The notes under the pieces: model-generated
What the model was told of the DNA's origin: nothing
Databases searched by the model: none
Seen by the model: the letters and a program-made list of their open reading frames with translations, nothing else
Assembly: GCA_003241215.1 (NCBI GenBank)
Contig: QFOL01000224.1
Span: forward strand, 1-6,517
Source of the DNA: Agrobacterium fabrum
GTDB taxonomy: Bacteria > Pseudomonadota > Alphaproteobacteria > Rhizobiales > Rhizobiaceae
DNA length: 6,517 bases
Direction: 5' to 3'
Position numbers and translations under genes: made by a program
Part shown: one piece after another, positions 1-6,118 of the stretch
Layout: each line of letters begins with the position of its first letter
Numbering within the stretch: the stretch's first letter is position 1

Positions 1-15
1 GCTGCGCCTATACCC

Positions 16-471
16 TCAATCCGAAGGCAGAAGCTTGCGGAAATAAACCACCCGCTGCGTTTCCTCAAATCCCAGCGCCGCATGCATACGATGTGAAGCG
101 ACATTGGAAATATCGGCATCGGAAGCAAGCTCGCTCACACCCTTGCCGGTCGCCCAACGGGTTACTTCGGCAATCAATGCCGCCGCAACGCCCTGTTTGC
201 GAAACGCCTCCTCCACATAAACGCCTTCGAGAAACGCCACGGGCGAGGTGTCGCATCCGTTGACATAATCCCGCCGCAGGCTGGCTTCGGCAAAACCGAT
301 GGCCATGCCCGCCGGATCATAGGCAATAAATCCAACCTCATTGTCGGAGACGTCCTGCAATTCCGCCCGGTGTTCGGCGGGTGAAGCATCGGACCACAAG
401 CGGTGCCGCAGGAGGGACCACTCATCGAGCGATGTTTTGCCAGCCGTCTCGATGACAAATTGCCCACTCAT
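16..471 (-). CDS. AAC(6')-type GNAT N-acetyltransferase
   Basis: This 151-residue cytoplasmic protein belongs to the GNAT superfamily, which transfers acetyl from acetyl-CoA to an amine. It resembles the chromosomal aminoglycoside 6'-N-acetyltransferases of the AAC(6')-Ig kind throughout: LWSD near residue 25, DYVNG...SPVAFLEGVYV at 68-86, the acetyl-CoA loop RKQGVA at 91-96, and SDADISNVASHRMH...LGFEET at 117-138 followed by VVYFRK. The length is normal for that family. The ATG at 471 is preferred over an in-frame TTG at 486 because it overlaps the upstream alpha-glucosidase stop codon in an ATGA, and GGGG lies about 9 bases before it. It is the second gene of that unit, probably translated by coupling. 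Whether the natural substrate is an aminoglycoside cannot be told from sequence; many such chromosomal enzymes act on unknown amines. Superfamily and subtype are firm, the substrate is not. Confidence 0.88.
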   Translation of the reverse strand: MSGQFVIETAGKTSLDEWSLLRHRLWSDASPAEHRAELQDVSDNEVGFIAYDPAGMAIGFAEASLRRDYVNGCDTSPVAFLEGVYVEEAFRKQGVAAALIAEVTRWATGKGVSELASDADISNVASHRMHAALGFEETQRVVYFRKLLPSD

Positions 472-2132
472 GCAACGACCCCGCAAAACACATCCAGCCC
501 ATCGAGCTTCACCATCCCCGCATCGAAAAGCGGCGCAAAACCCGGCATCGGCAGGATGTCCGTGACGCGCATGGCCTTCGGCACGGGAAATTCCACTGCC
601 TCGCGCGTCAGGTTAAAGACGAACAGCAGTTTCTCCTCACCCTTCTGTCGCGTAAAGGCCAGCACATCGAGATTGGTCTTGAGGAAATGCATATCGCCGT
701 CGCGCAGTGCGCCATGGCTTTTGCGGAAAGACAAGACAGCACGATAATGGTTCAGAACCGAGTCCGGCTTGCGCTCCTGCGCATCCACGGCCTGCATGGC
801 ATGAACATAGGGCACCGGCAGCCAGGGCTTTTCGGCGCTTGAAAAACCGGCATTCGGCTTGCCGGTCTCCCACACCATCGGCGTACGGCATCCGTCCCGC
901 CCCTTGAAGGCGGGCCAGAAGCGGATGCCGTAGGGATCGCGCAGATCCTCGAAGGCAAGTTCCGCCTCGGTCAAACCCAGCTCCTCACCTTGATAGAGGC
1001 AGATGGAGCCGCGCAGGCTGGCGAGAACACAGATGGCGAGCTTCGCCACCCGTGTCTGTTCTTCAGCGCCTTCGGAAAACCGGCTGAGGTGCCGCACCAC
1101 GTCATGGTTGGAGAAAGCCCAGCACACCCAGCCGTCCGTCACCACCTTGCCGAATGTTTCAACCGAACCGCGCAAATGTTTGGCGCTGAAATCCGGCCCG
1201 AGAAGGTCAAAGGTGTAGCACATGTTGAGCTTGTCGTTGCCGGATGTATAGGCCGCCACGGTCTTCAGCGACCGAGCCCCATCGCCCACCTCACCGACGG
1301 TCGCACGGCCCTCATACTCATCCAGAAGCGTGCGAAAACGCTTCAGGAAAGCGACGTTTTCCGGCCGCGTCTTGTCGTAGAGATGGTCCTGCATGCCATA
1401 GGGATTGACGTCGGACGCGTCGAGACCGAAACTTTCCTCATCGAAGAGCGGCGGGTTGTCGCGCAACAGCCTGTCGTGGAAATAATGGTTGACGGTATCG
1501 AGCCGGAAGCCGTCCACACCGCGATCCAGCCAGAAGCGCACGGTTTCAAGAAGCGCATCCTGAACCTCGGGGTTGTGAAAATTCAGGTCCGGCTGCGAGG
1601 CGAGGAAGCTGTGCATGTAATATTGCTTGCGCACGCCGTCCCATTCCCAGGCCGGGCCGCCGAACACGGAAAGCCAGTTTGTCGGCGCCGTGCCATCAGG
1701 CTTGGGATTGGCCCAGACATACCAGTCAGCCTTGCTGTTGCTGCGACTGGCGCGGCTGTCCACGAACCAGGGATGCCGGTCGGACGTATGCGAAATGACC
1801 TGATCGATGATGACCTTCAGCCCCAGCCGGTGCGCCTCAGCCATCAGCGCATCGAAATCGGCAAGCGTGCCGAACATCGGATCGACATTGCAATAGTCGG
1901 AGACATCATAACCCATATCGGCCATGGGCGAGGTGAAGAAGGGCGAAAGCCAGATGGCATCGACACCGAGCGAGGCGATATAGGGCAGGCGTTTCGTCAC
2001 CCCGGCAAGATCGCCGTAACCGTCGCCGGTCGTATCCTGAAACGAGCGCGGATAGACCTGATAGATCACTGCTCCCTTCCACCAGCCCGATTGCGCCTGG
2101 GATTTGTGGACCGGGGCATGGGTTAGCGGCAT
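468..2132 (-). CDS. aglA: GH13 alpha-glucosidase (AglA type)
   Basis: This 554-residue GH13 enzyme hydrolyses terminal alpha-glucosidic bonds of small sugars such as maltose or sucrose. No signal peptide is evident, so it is probably cytoplasmic. Visible motifs are QVYPRSF at 25-31, a calcium-loop-like GDGYGDL at 36-42, region I DQVISHTSD at 110-118, QPDLN at 180-184, region II GFRLDTVN with nucleophile Asp212, region III VGEVGD with acid/base Glu281, and region IV FSNHDVV with Asp344. QPDLN places it in the oligo-1,6-glucosidase/alpha-glucosidase branch. Thr rather than Val after the nucleophile suggests alpha-1,4 or sucrose-type rather than isomaltose specificity (inference). The ATG at 2132 has AGGAG 7 bases upstream; an in-frame extension to 2219 would enter the divergent promoter region. 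It resembles AglA of the rhizobial aglEFGAK operon, but no agl transporter genes are here, so it may be a paralogue. It reads divergently from kdgK and overlaps the acetyltransferase gene by 4 bases. Confidence 0.93.
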   Translation of the reverse strand: MPLTHAPVHKSQAQSGWWKGAVIYQVYPRSFQDTTGDGYGDLAGVTKRLPYIASLGVDAIWLSPFFTSPMADMGYDVSDYCNVDPMFGTLADFDALMAEAHRLGLKVIIDQVISHTSDRHPWFVDSRASRSNSKADWYVWANPKPDGTAPTNWLSVFGGPAWEWDGVRKQYYMHSFLASQPDLNFHNPEVQDALLETVRFWLDRGVDGFRLDTVNHYFHDRLLRDNPPLFDEESFGLDASDVNPYGMQDHLYDKTRPENVAFLKRFRTLLDEYEGRATVGEVGDGARSLKTVAAYTSGNDKLNMCYTFDLLGPDFSAKHLRGSVETFGKVVTDGWVCWAFSNHDVVRHLSRFSEGAEEQTRVAKLAICVLASLRGSICLYQGEELGLTEAELAFEDLRDPYGIRFWPAFKGRDGCRTPMVWETGKPNAGFSSAEKPWLPVPYVHAMQAVDAQERKPDSVLNHYRAVLSFRKSHGALRDGDMHFLKTNLDVLAFTRQKGEEKLLFVFNLTREAVEFPVPKAMRVTDILPMPGFAPLFDAGMVKLDGLDVFCGVVA

Positions 2133-2139
2133 GGGCGAT

Positions 2140-2144
2140 CTCCT
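2140..2144 (-). promoter_or_regulatory. Shine-Dalgarno of the alpha-glucosidase gene
   Basis: AGGAG on the minus strand lies 7 bases before the ATG at 2132. It decides that start against an in-frame upstream extension to 2219 that has no ribosome binding site. Confidence 0.85.
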
Positions 2145-2160
2145 GATGGTTTGAGCGGAG

Positions 2161-2187
2161 AATATAAAGCTGTCGCGGCCGCGTAAA
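2161..2187 (-). promoter_or_regulatory. Possible promoter of the alpha-glucosidase gene
   Basis: Reading leftward, TATATT (minus strand of 2161-2166) matches the -10 consensus at 5 of 6 positions. A weak -35-like TTTACG lies at 2182-2187 with a short 15-bp spacer. A perfect 10-bp palindrome, CGCGGCCGCG at 2174-2183, sits in and next to the spacer and could be an operator, or chance in GC-rich DNA. The -10 is reasonable; the -35 is weak. Confidence 0.35.
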
Positions 2188-2224
2188 CCGGAACTTCGCA
2201 CATGCACAAACGGCCACAACCGCC

Positions 2225-2254
2225 CTTGTCAGCGGCGCGCGCTCGTCGTAAGCC
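2225..2254 (+). promoter_or_regulatory. Possible kdgK promoter
   Basis: CTTGTC at 2225-2230, running into TTGTCA, is close to the rhizobial -35 consensus CTTGAC. Seventeen to eighteen bases on lies TAAGCC (2249-2254), a poor -10. The position would give a leader of about 25 bases before the GTG start. Weak, offered only as the best candidate in the gap. Confidence 0.22.
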
Positions 2255-2271
2255 GCATGGCTGGAAAAAAC

Positions 2272-2277
2272 GGGAGG
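2272..2277 (+). promoter_or_regulatory. Shine-Dalgarno of kdgK
   Basis: GGGAGG lies 8 bases before the GTG at 2286. It fixes that codon as the start. The in-frame ATG at 2202 lacks a comparable site and would add 28 basic, non-conserved residues. The ATG at 2278 is out of frame. Confidence 0.82.
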
Positions 2278-2285
2278 ATGACGGC

Positions 2286-3206
2286 GTGGGCGGACGGTTT
2301 CTGTCGATTGGCGAATGCATGGTAGAACTGTCGCAGGCCGGCAACGGGCTGCTGCGCAAGGGTTTTGCCGGCGATACCTTCAATACCGCCTGGTATGCCC
2401 GCGCCTGCCTGCCGGACGACTGGTCGGTCGATTATTTCACCGCACTCGGCGACGATCCTCTCTCTGAAGACATGCTCACCTTCATTGCCGATGCCAGCAT
2501 CGGCACGGAAAAAATTCGCCGCATCAAGGGCGGTACGCCCGGCCTTTACCTCATCAACCTGAAGGACGGCGAGCGCACCTTCAGCTACTGGCGCAACGCC
2601 GCTGCGGCAAGGCAGCTGGCTGCTGACGCGGATCATCTGCGCAAAACGGTGGAAAGCGCCGATGTCGTCTATTTCTCCGGCATCACCCTCGCCATTCTCG
2701 CCTCCGCCCATGATGTCGATACGTTTCTGGCCGAACTGCGCCGCGCCAGGGCGGCGGGCAAGCTGGTGGTCTTCGATCCCAACATCCGCCCGCGCCTGTG
2801 GGCGGACAGGGATGTAATGCTCGAGACCATCTCCAACGGCGCCCGCGCCGCAACGCTGGTCATGCCGAGCTTCGATGACGAAGCCAGCCATTTCGGCGAC
2901 GCCTCCGTGGAGGCGACCATCGACCGTTACCGTTCGCTCGGCGTCGAAAACATCGTCGTGAAGGACGGCGCCAAGGGTGCGACGCTCGATTTTAGCGGCA
3001 GCCGCAGCCACGCCCCGGCGGTGAAGGCCGTGGAGGTGGTGGACACGACGAGCGCCGGCGACAGCTTCAACGGCGCGTTCCTGGCCTGTTACGTGACAGG
3101 CAGTTCCCCCGAAGAGGCCGCCACTTTCGCCGCAAGGGCCGCCGCAACCGTCATCGGCCATCACGGCGCGCTGATCAGCCCCGAGCTGCTGCCATTGGTG
3201 GGATAG
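2286..3206 (+). CDS. kdgK: 2-keto-3-deoxygluconate kinase, PfkB family
   Basis: This cytoplasmic enzyme of 306 residues phosphorylates 2-keto-3-deoxygluconate with ATP to KDPG, which an Entner-Doudoroff aldolase then cleaves to pyruvate and glyceraldehyde-3-phosphate. It serves breakdown of hexuronates and pectin- or alginate-derived sugars. It follows E. coli KdgK along its length: FLSIGECMVELS near the N-terminus, FAGDTFNTA at 27-35, GERTFSYWRN about 95-104, FDPNIRPRLW at 163-172, and the PfkB signature DTTSAGDSFN at 253-262 with catalytic Asp259. The Ser in place of the usual Gly or Ala of that signature is a mild variant. The GTG start at 2286 is supported by GGGAGG 8 bases upstream and aligns with the family start. 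It diverges from the alpha-glucosidase gene and is followed after 126 bp by the glycosyltransferase gene, which has its own promoter. Another PfkB sugar kinase is possible, but the KdgK match is detailed. Confidence 0.9.
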   Translation: MGGRFLSIGECMVELSQAGNGLLRKGFAGDTFNTAWYARACLPDDWSVDYFTALGDDPLSEDMLTFIADASIGTEKIRRIKGGTPGLYLINLKDGERTFSYWRNAAAARQLAADADHLRKTVESADVVYFSGITLAILASAHDVDTFLAELRRARAAGKLVVFDPNIRPRLWADRDVMLETISNGARAATLVMPSFDDEASHFGDASVEATIDRYRSLGVENIVVKDGAKGATLDFSGSRSHAPAVKAVEVVDTTSAGDSFNGAFLACYVTGSSPEEAATFAARAAATVIGHHGALISPELLPLVG

Positions 3207-3239
3207 GCCTCTCAGCCCGCTTCCCCGCCGTCACAGACC

Positions 3240-3257
3240 CTGACATGATCCTGTAAC
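3240..3257 (+). promoter_or_regulatory. PHO box (PhoB-binding site)
   Basis: CTGACAT-GATC-CTGTAAC is two 7-bp direct repeats separated by 4 bp. It agrees with the PhoB consensus CTGTCAT-N4-CTGTCAT at 12 of 14 repeat positions if C or T is allowed at the last base, with the A-for-C change in the second half common in rhizobial PHO boxes. It lies on the same strand as the glycosyltransferase gene, 75 bp before its ATG, and replaces a -35 element. A further CTGTCAY-like heptamer (CCGTCAC, 3228-3234) lies 12 bp upstream, one base out of the 11-bp register. Confidence 0.8.
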
Positions 3258-3267
3258 ACGCACCCCG

Positions 3268-3273
3268 CATATA
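3268..3273 (+). promoter_or_regulatory. -10 element of the Pho-type promoter
   Basis: CATATA lies 10 bp after the PHO box, the spacing expected for PhoB-activated promoters, and resembles the rhizobial -10 CTATAT. It predicts transcription starting near 3280, with a leader of about 53 bases before the ATG at 3333. Confidence 0.5.
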
Positions 3274-3332
3274 CGGGCAGAAGCCGGGCAATGGGGATTC
3301 GCCCGCGCGCAGATGAGCAGGATCAGTGTTTC

Positions 3333-4382
3333 ATGACGAGAATCACGATTGTCACAGATGCCTGGCACCCGCAGGTCAACGGCGTGGTTCGCTCGATAGA
3401 AAACACCAATACCGAACTCGCGCGGCTCGGCATCGATGTGCGCATGGTCACGCCGCAGAGTTTCTATAGCATCCCCTGCCCGACCTATCCGGAAATCCGC
3501 CTCTCGGTTGCCGGTTATCGCCGTGTGGCGGCGGAGATCGAAAAAAGCCAGCCCTCCTTCGTGCATATTGCGACGGAAGGGCCGCTCGGCTTCATGGCGC
3601 GGCGCTGGTGCGTGAAGAACCGCATGCGTTTTTCCACCAGCTATCACACCCGCTTTCCCGAATATGTGGCGGCGCGCTTCCCCGTCCCGGAAAGCTGGCT
3701 TTACGCCTTCGTGCGCTGGTTCCACAATGGCGGCAATACCTGCATGGTGGCGACGCCGAGCCTTGAGACCGAACTGGAAGCGCGCGGCGTGCGCAACCTC
3801 AAGCGCTGGAGCCGCGGCATCGACGCCGAGCTTTTCCATCCGCGCCCGAAAGCAAAACTGCCCTTCGACCTGCCGAGACCGATTTTCATGACGGTAGGAC
3901 GTGTGGCGGTGGAGAAGAACCTGCCGGAATTCCTGGAGCTGGACCTGCCGGGATCGAAGGTCGTCATCGGCGACGGCCCGGCCCGCCAGGAATTGCAGGA
4001 AAAATATCCTGATGTGCTGTTCACCGGCGTCAAGACCGGCGAGGAGCTGGCCGACGCCTATGCGCAGGCCGATGTCTTCGTTTTCCCCTCGAAGACCGAC
4101 ACCTTCGGCAACACCATTCTGGAAGCGCTGGCAAGCGGCGTGCCCGTCGCGGCATTCCCCGTCACCGGGCCGATCGACATTCTCGGCGGCAACCCCGCCG
4201 CCGGCGCGCTGGATGATAATCTTCGCGATGCCTGTTTGGCGGCGCTTCATTGTTCGCCCCAGGCGGCGCTGATGCTTTCCAAAAGCTACAGCTGGGAAAA
4301 GGCGTCAAGGCAATTCCTCGACAATGTCATCCATGCCGCCGGGAAATCGCTGCCGCTGTTATCCCGTTCGCAACTGGCATGA
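3333..4382 (+). CDS. agt: GT4 glycosyltransferase, Agt-like glycolipid synthase
   Basis: This retaining GT-B glycosyltransferase has 349 residues. Motifs in order are the N-terminal TDAWHPQVNGVV at 8-19, SYHTRFPEYV at 103-112, GRVAVEKN at 189-196, GDGPAR at 213-218, and the donor-site segment DTFGNTILEALASGVPVAA at 256-274. Asp256 and Glu264 stand in the place of the EX7E pair, a D-for-E variant seen in this mannosyltransferase/glycolipid subgroup. There is no transmembrane segment, which suggests peripheral attachment to the inner membrane. A. tumefaciens Agt (Atu2297) makes glucosyl- and glucuronosyl-diacylglycerol from UDP-sugars under phosphate starvation; the PHO box upstream and the remembered gene order support orthology. 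The ATG at 3333 has AGGA 10 bases upstream and begins the conserved MTRITIVTDAW; an ATG at 3291 adds 14 non-conserved residues. The family is certain; the acceptor lipid is inferred. Confidence 0.87.
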   Translation: MTRITIVTDAWHPQVNGVVRSIENTNTELARLGIDVRMVTPQSFYSIPCPTYPEIRLSVAGYRRVAAEIEKSQPSFVHIATEGPLGFMARRWCVKNRMRFSTSYHTRFPEYVAARFPVPESWLYAFVRWFHNGGNTCMVATPSLETELEARGVRNLKRWSRGIDAELFHPRPKAKLPFDLPRPIFMTVGRVAVEKNLPEFLELDLPGSKVVIGDGPARQELQEKYPDVLFTGVKTGEELADAYAQADVFVFPSKTDTFGNTILEALASGVPVAAFPVTGPIDILGGNPAAGALDDNLRDACLAALHCSPQAALMLSKSYSWEKASRQFLDNVIHAAGKSLPLLSRSQLA

Positions 4383-4454
4383 AGGCAATCCCCGAGATTT
4401 TCTGCGGGAATAGTGGACGAAACGAAGCAGGAATGTCACAAGGCGATCAGGACG

Positions 4455-4483
4455 CGACTGCCGTTATCTTTAGAACGGGGTCG
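4455..4483. other. Weak hairpin between convergent genes
   Basis: CGAC and CCGTT (4455-4465, with two unpaired bases between) can pair with AACGG and GTCG (4474-4483, one unpaired base), leaving an 8-base loop. It lies between the stop codons of the convergent glycosyltransferase and YcxB-like genes, where a bidirectional terminator would be expected. No T-run follows on either strand, so termination is doubtful. I saw nothing else in 4383-4570. Confidence 0.2.
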
Positions 4484-4570
4484 GGCTGCTGATTGACGTC
4501 AGGCGGCTGCCGCGAGAACACGCTGGCCGTCCTCTGTTTCCGGATGATACCGCCATTTTCAGATGCCGTT

Positions 4571-5182
4571 TCAGGATAAGGGCAGAAGCTCTTTCTGCTG
4601 GGCCGCGCACCAGTGATTGATCTTCTCGATGATGTCCTTTGCAGCGATCGGCAGGGCGCTATTGGGTATGACGACCACCGTTCCGTGGAAAACCAGCACC
4701 AGACTGTCCGGCGGCGTGATGGCAAGGTGATAACGCGCCCAGCTCAGCTGCACCGTGTCCAGCCGTGTGACCTGCCTGTAGCCCTGAGGTCCGATCTCTA
4801 TCTGCGTCTGCGGCGTATACATTCGCTCGTTGGCGATATTCCAGTGCGCCAGAACCTCGTAATAGGATTTCGCCTCCCGTCTCGCGCCCTGCCAGATAAT
4901 GCACCAGATGGCGAGGGCCACAAACGGTGCAGGGGCGAACACCCAATAACCGACCACCGGCCAGACGCCCGGGAACCACGGCAGGCTTATCGAATAGATG
5001 AAGGCCGCAGCCAGTCCGGCAAACAACGACAGCTTGACTCGCGCCGAGGAAAAATGGCGAGCCCAGGACCTGTCGAAAATCATGCTGTAATTTTCATAGG
5101 CCTGATGTTGATAACCATGGACATAGGAAGGGACATGTTTCGGGTCGGGCGTGAAGCTTATTGAAATCGTGTCATCGGCCAT
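4571..5182 (-). CDS. YcxB-like membrane protein
   Basis: This predicted inner-membrane protein of 203 residues has unknown function. A polar N-terminus of about 50 residues is followed by two hydrophobic segments (about 51-67 and 77-97, the first near KLSLFAGLAAAFIYSISL, the second near VFAPAPFVALAIWCIIW). After these comes a soluble C-terminal domain (about 124-184) of YcxB-like type, recognised by the alternation of IEIGPQGYR, LSWARYHLAI, LVLVFHGTVVVIPNSAL and a closing helix with DIIEKINHW. The two-helix-plus-YcxB layout is typical of the family. The ATG at 5182 is chosen because a good promoter lies at 5234-5262 and an upstream in-frame TTG at 5245 would fall beyond its transcription start. 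The ribosome binding site is modest (GGGA about 11 bases upstream). The gene follows the DUF2026 gene on the same strand, separated by 117 bp, and converges on the glycosyltransferase gene. Confidence 0.8.
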   Translation of the reverse strand: MADDTISISFTPDPKHVPSYVHGYQHQAYENYSMIFDRSWARHFSSARVKLSLFAGLAAAFIYSISLPWFPGVWPVVGYWVFAPAPFVALAIWCIIWQGARREAKSYYEVLAHWNIANERMYTPQTQIEIGPQGYRQVTRLDTVQLSWARYHLAITPPDSLVLVFHGTVVVIPNSALPIAAKDIIEKINHWCAAQQKELLPLS

Positions 5183-5233
5183 AGGAGCGTCATTCCCGTT
5201 CCTGTTGAGTCCAATCTGCGTGGCAACGTCGCC

Positions 5234-5262
5234 CTTATAAATCAAAGAACGCTCACTGCCAA
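5234..5262 (-). promoter_or_regulatory. Sigma70-type promoter of the YcxB-like gene
   Basis: Reading leftward, TTGGCA (minus strand of 5257-5262) and TATAAG (5234-5239) each match consensus at 5 of 6 positions, with an ideal 17-bp spacer. Transcription would start near 5227, giving a leader of about 45 bases. It is the best consensus promoter in the window and implies expression independent of the DUF2026 gene. Confidence 0.65.
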
Positions 5263-5299
5263 AGCCTTCGGGACCGGCGCTATGGCGCGTGACCTGCCT

Positions 5300-5908
5300 T
5301 CACCATGCTCCGGTGAGCATCTGGCCGGAAAGCGGCACGGTCCGCGCCTTGCCGTCGCGATCCGTTACCGAAAGCGAGGCGGCCATCTGCTTCGGCGATT
5401 TGCGGAACCAGTTGGCGGCAACGCTCGCCATATCGCCGATCATTGCCTGCCTGTGCCAGTCGGCAAAGCGCTTGGCCGTGGCTTCAGGTTCGGAACGATA
5501 GAAGAAATCGCCGGATTGCCCGAGATCGTTGATGGAGGCCGCCATGGCGACAAGCGGCCGCTGGAACATTTTCGCCGGCACCGAAAGCCCATCGGCGCCT
5601 TCCGAAAATGCCGGCGCCATGAAGTCGACCGCCCAGCCATCCGCCTCCACCCAGCAGTGGAAATTCTCGCCCGCGCCCGTCACATAACCGTCTTCACGAT
5701 GATCGGCGAAGAGCAAAACCGTGCCGCCGAGATTATAGGCCGCAAGCCCGCCCTTCGGCACGGCCTTCAGCTTGTAATGCTGCTGCAGGATGAAAGCGCC
5801 GAAGGTGCTGAAATACATCGAGGCCGAAGCGGGATCGGCATTCTGGCTGATGAGCAGGCTGTTGATGACGCGGTAAATCCGGTGATAGTCGGTCTGCTTG
5901 ATCAGCAT
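5300..5908 (-). CDS. DUF2026 family protein, transglutaminase-like fold
   Basis: This 202-residue protein, probably cytoplasmic and without signal peptide or membrane segment, has no assigned function. I recognise it as DUF2026. From memory, the A. tumefaciens member Atu2299 has a solved structure and is classed in the papain/transglutaminase-like (cysteine proteinase) fold. The motif FHCWVEADGWAVDFMAP at 83-99 supports this: His84 and Asp95 have the spacing of the His and Asp of a transglutaminase-like triad. The helix that should start with the nucleophilic Cys appears to be ASMYFSTFGAFIL at 29-41, where Ser30 occupies the expected place. The only Cys in the protein is Cys85, beside the His. 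It may be a Ser variant, an inactive relative, or a different chemistry. The ATG at 5908 has a weak GAAGAG-like site about 9 bases upstream. It lies downstream of der on the same strand, separated by the palindromic repeat. Confidence 0.8.
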   Translation of the reverse strand: MLIKQTDYHRIYRVINSLLISQNADPASASMYFSTFGAFILQQHYKLKAVPKGGLAAYNLGGTVLLFADHREDGYVTGAGENFHCWVEADGWAVDFMAPAFSEGADGLSVPAKMFQRPLVAMAASINDLGQSGDFFYRSEPEATAKRFADWHRQAMIGDMASVAANWFRKSPKQMAASLSVTDRDGKARTVPLSGQMLTGAW

Positions 5909-5958
5909 GGTCTTTTACTCTTCAAAACCGTGAAATTTGGGCGAGCGGGCGCCCCTTG

Positions 5959-6082
5959 TTTCTTCTCCCCGCGGGGGAGAAGTCCGCGGCAGCGGGATGA
6001 GGGGGCGACGGTCGAGATATACGGAGAGCTTGCCCCCTCATCCGACCCTTCGGGCCACCTTCTCCCCGGTGGGGAGAAGAAA
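5959..6082. repeat. RIME-like palindromic intergenic element
   Basis: This 124-bp nearly palindromic unit has outer arms TTTCTTCTCCCC (5959-5970) and GGGGAGAAGAAA (6071-6082) that are perfect 12-bp complements. Each end also forms its own hairpin: CTTCTCCCC-GCG-GGGGAGAAG at 5962-5982 and CTTCTCCCC-GGT-GGGGAGAAG at 6059-6079. An inner pair GGATGAGGGGGC (5995-6006) and GCCCCCTCATCC (6032-6043) is a perfect 12-bp stem around a 25-base loop. This design and these words match the Rhizobium-specific intergenic mosaic elements, which are short, non-coding and present in many copies. It fills the gap between der and the DUF2026 gene and could stabilise or end the der transcript. An ORF reading across it is an artefact. 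Confidence 0.85.
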
Positions 6083-6118
6083 TATGCCGCATTGTTCTGT
6101 CCTAAAGCCGAAGTCAGA

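Noticed and set aside
990..2126. Long open frame (378 codons) on the plus strand
   Set aside because: It lies entirely antisense to the alpha-glucosidase gene, whose catalytic motifs are unmistakable. Its product shows no recognisable motif, and long antisense frames are common in GC-rich genes.
2202..2285. N-terminal extension of kdgK starting at ATG 2202
   Set aside because: The added 28 residues are basic and not part of the family, whereas GTG 2286 has a strong ribosome binding site and the expected start position.
2229..3164. Open frame of 311 codons on the minus strand
   Set aside because: Antisense shadow of kdgK; its composition (rich in Gly, Ala, Arg and His) and lack of motifs are typical of shadows.
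3231..4250. Open frame of 339 codons on the minus strand
   Set aside because: Antisense shadow of the glycosyltransferase gene. It also runs through the PHO box and has no plausible ribosome binding site.
4383..4570. Search for a small RNA or strong terminator between the convergent genes
   Set aside because: Only a weak, bulged hairpin without a T-run was seen; not enough to call a terminator or RNA gene.
4613..5164. Open frame of 183 codons on the plus strand
   Set aside because: Antisense to the YcxB-like gene, with no family resemblance; the minus-strand gene has membrane segments, a known domain and a promoter.
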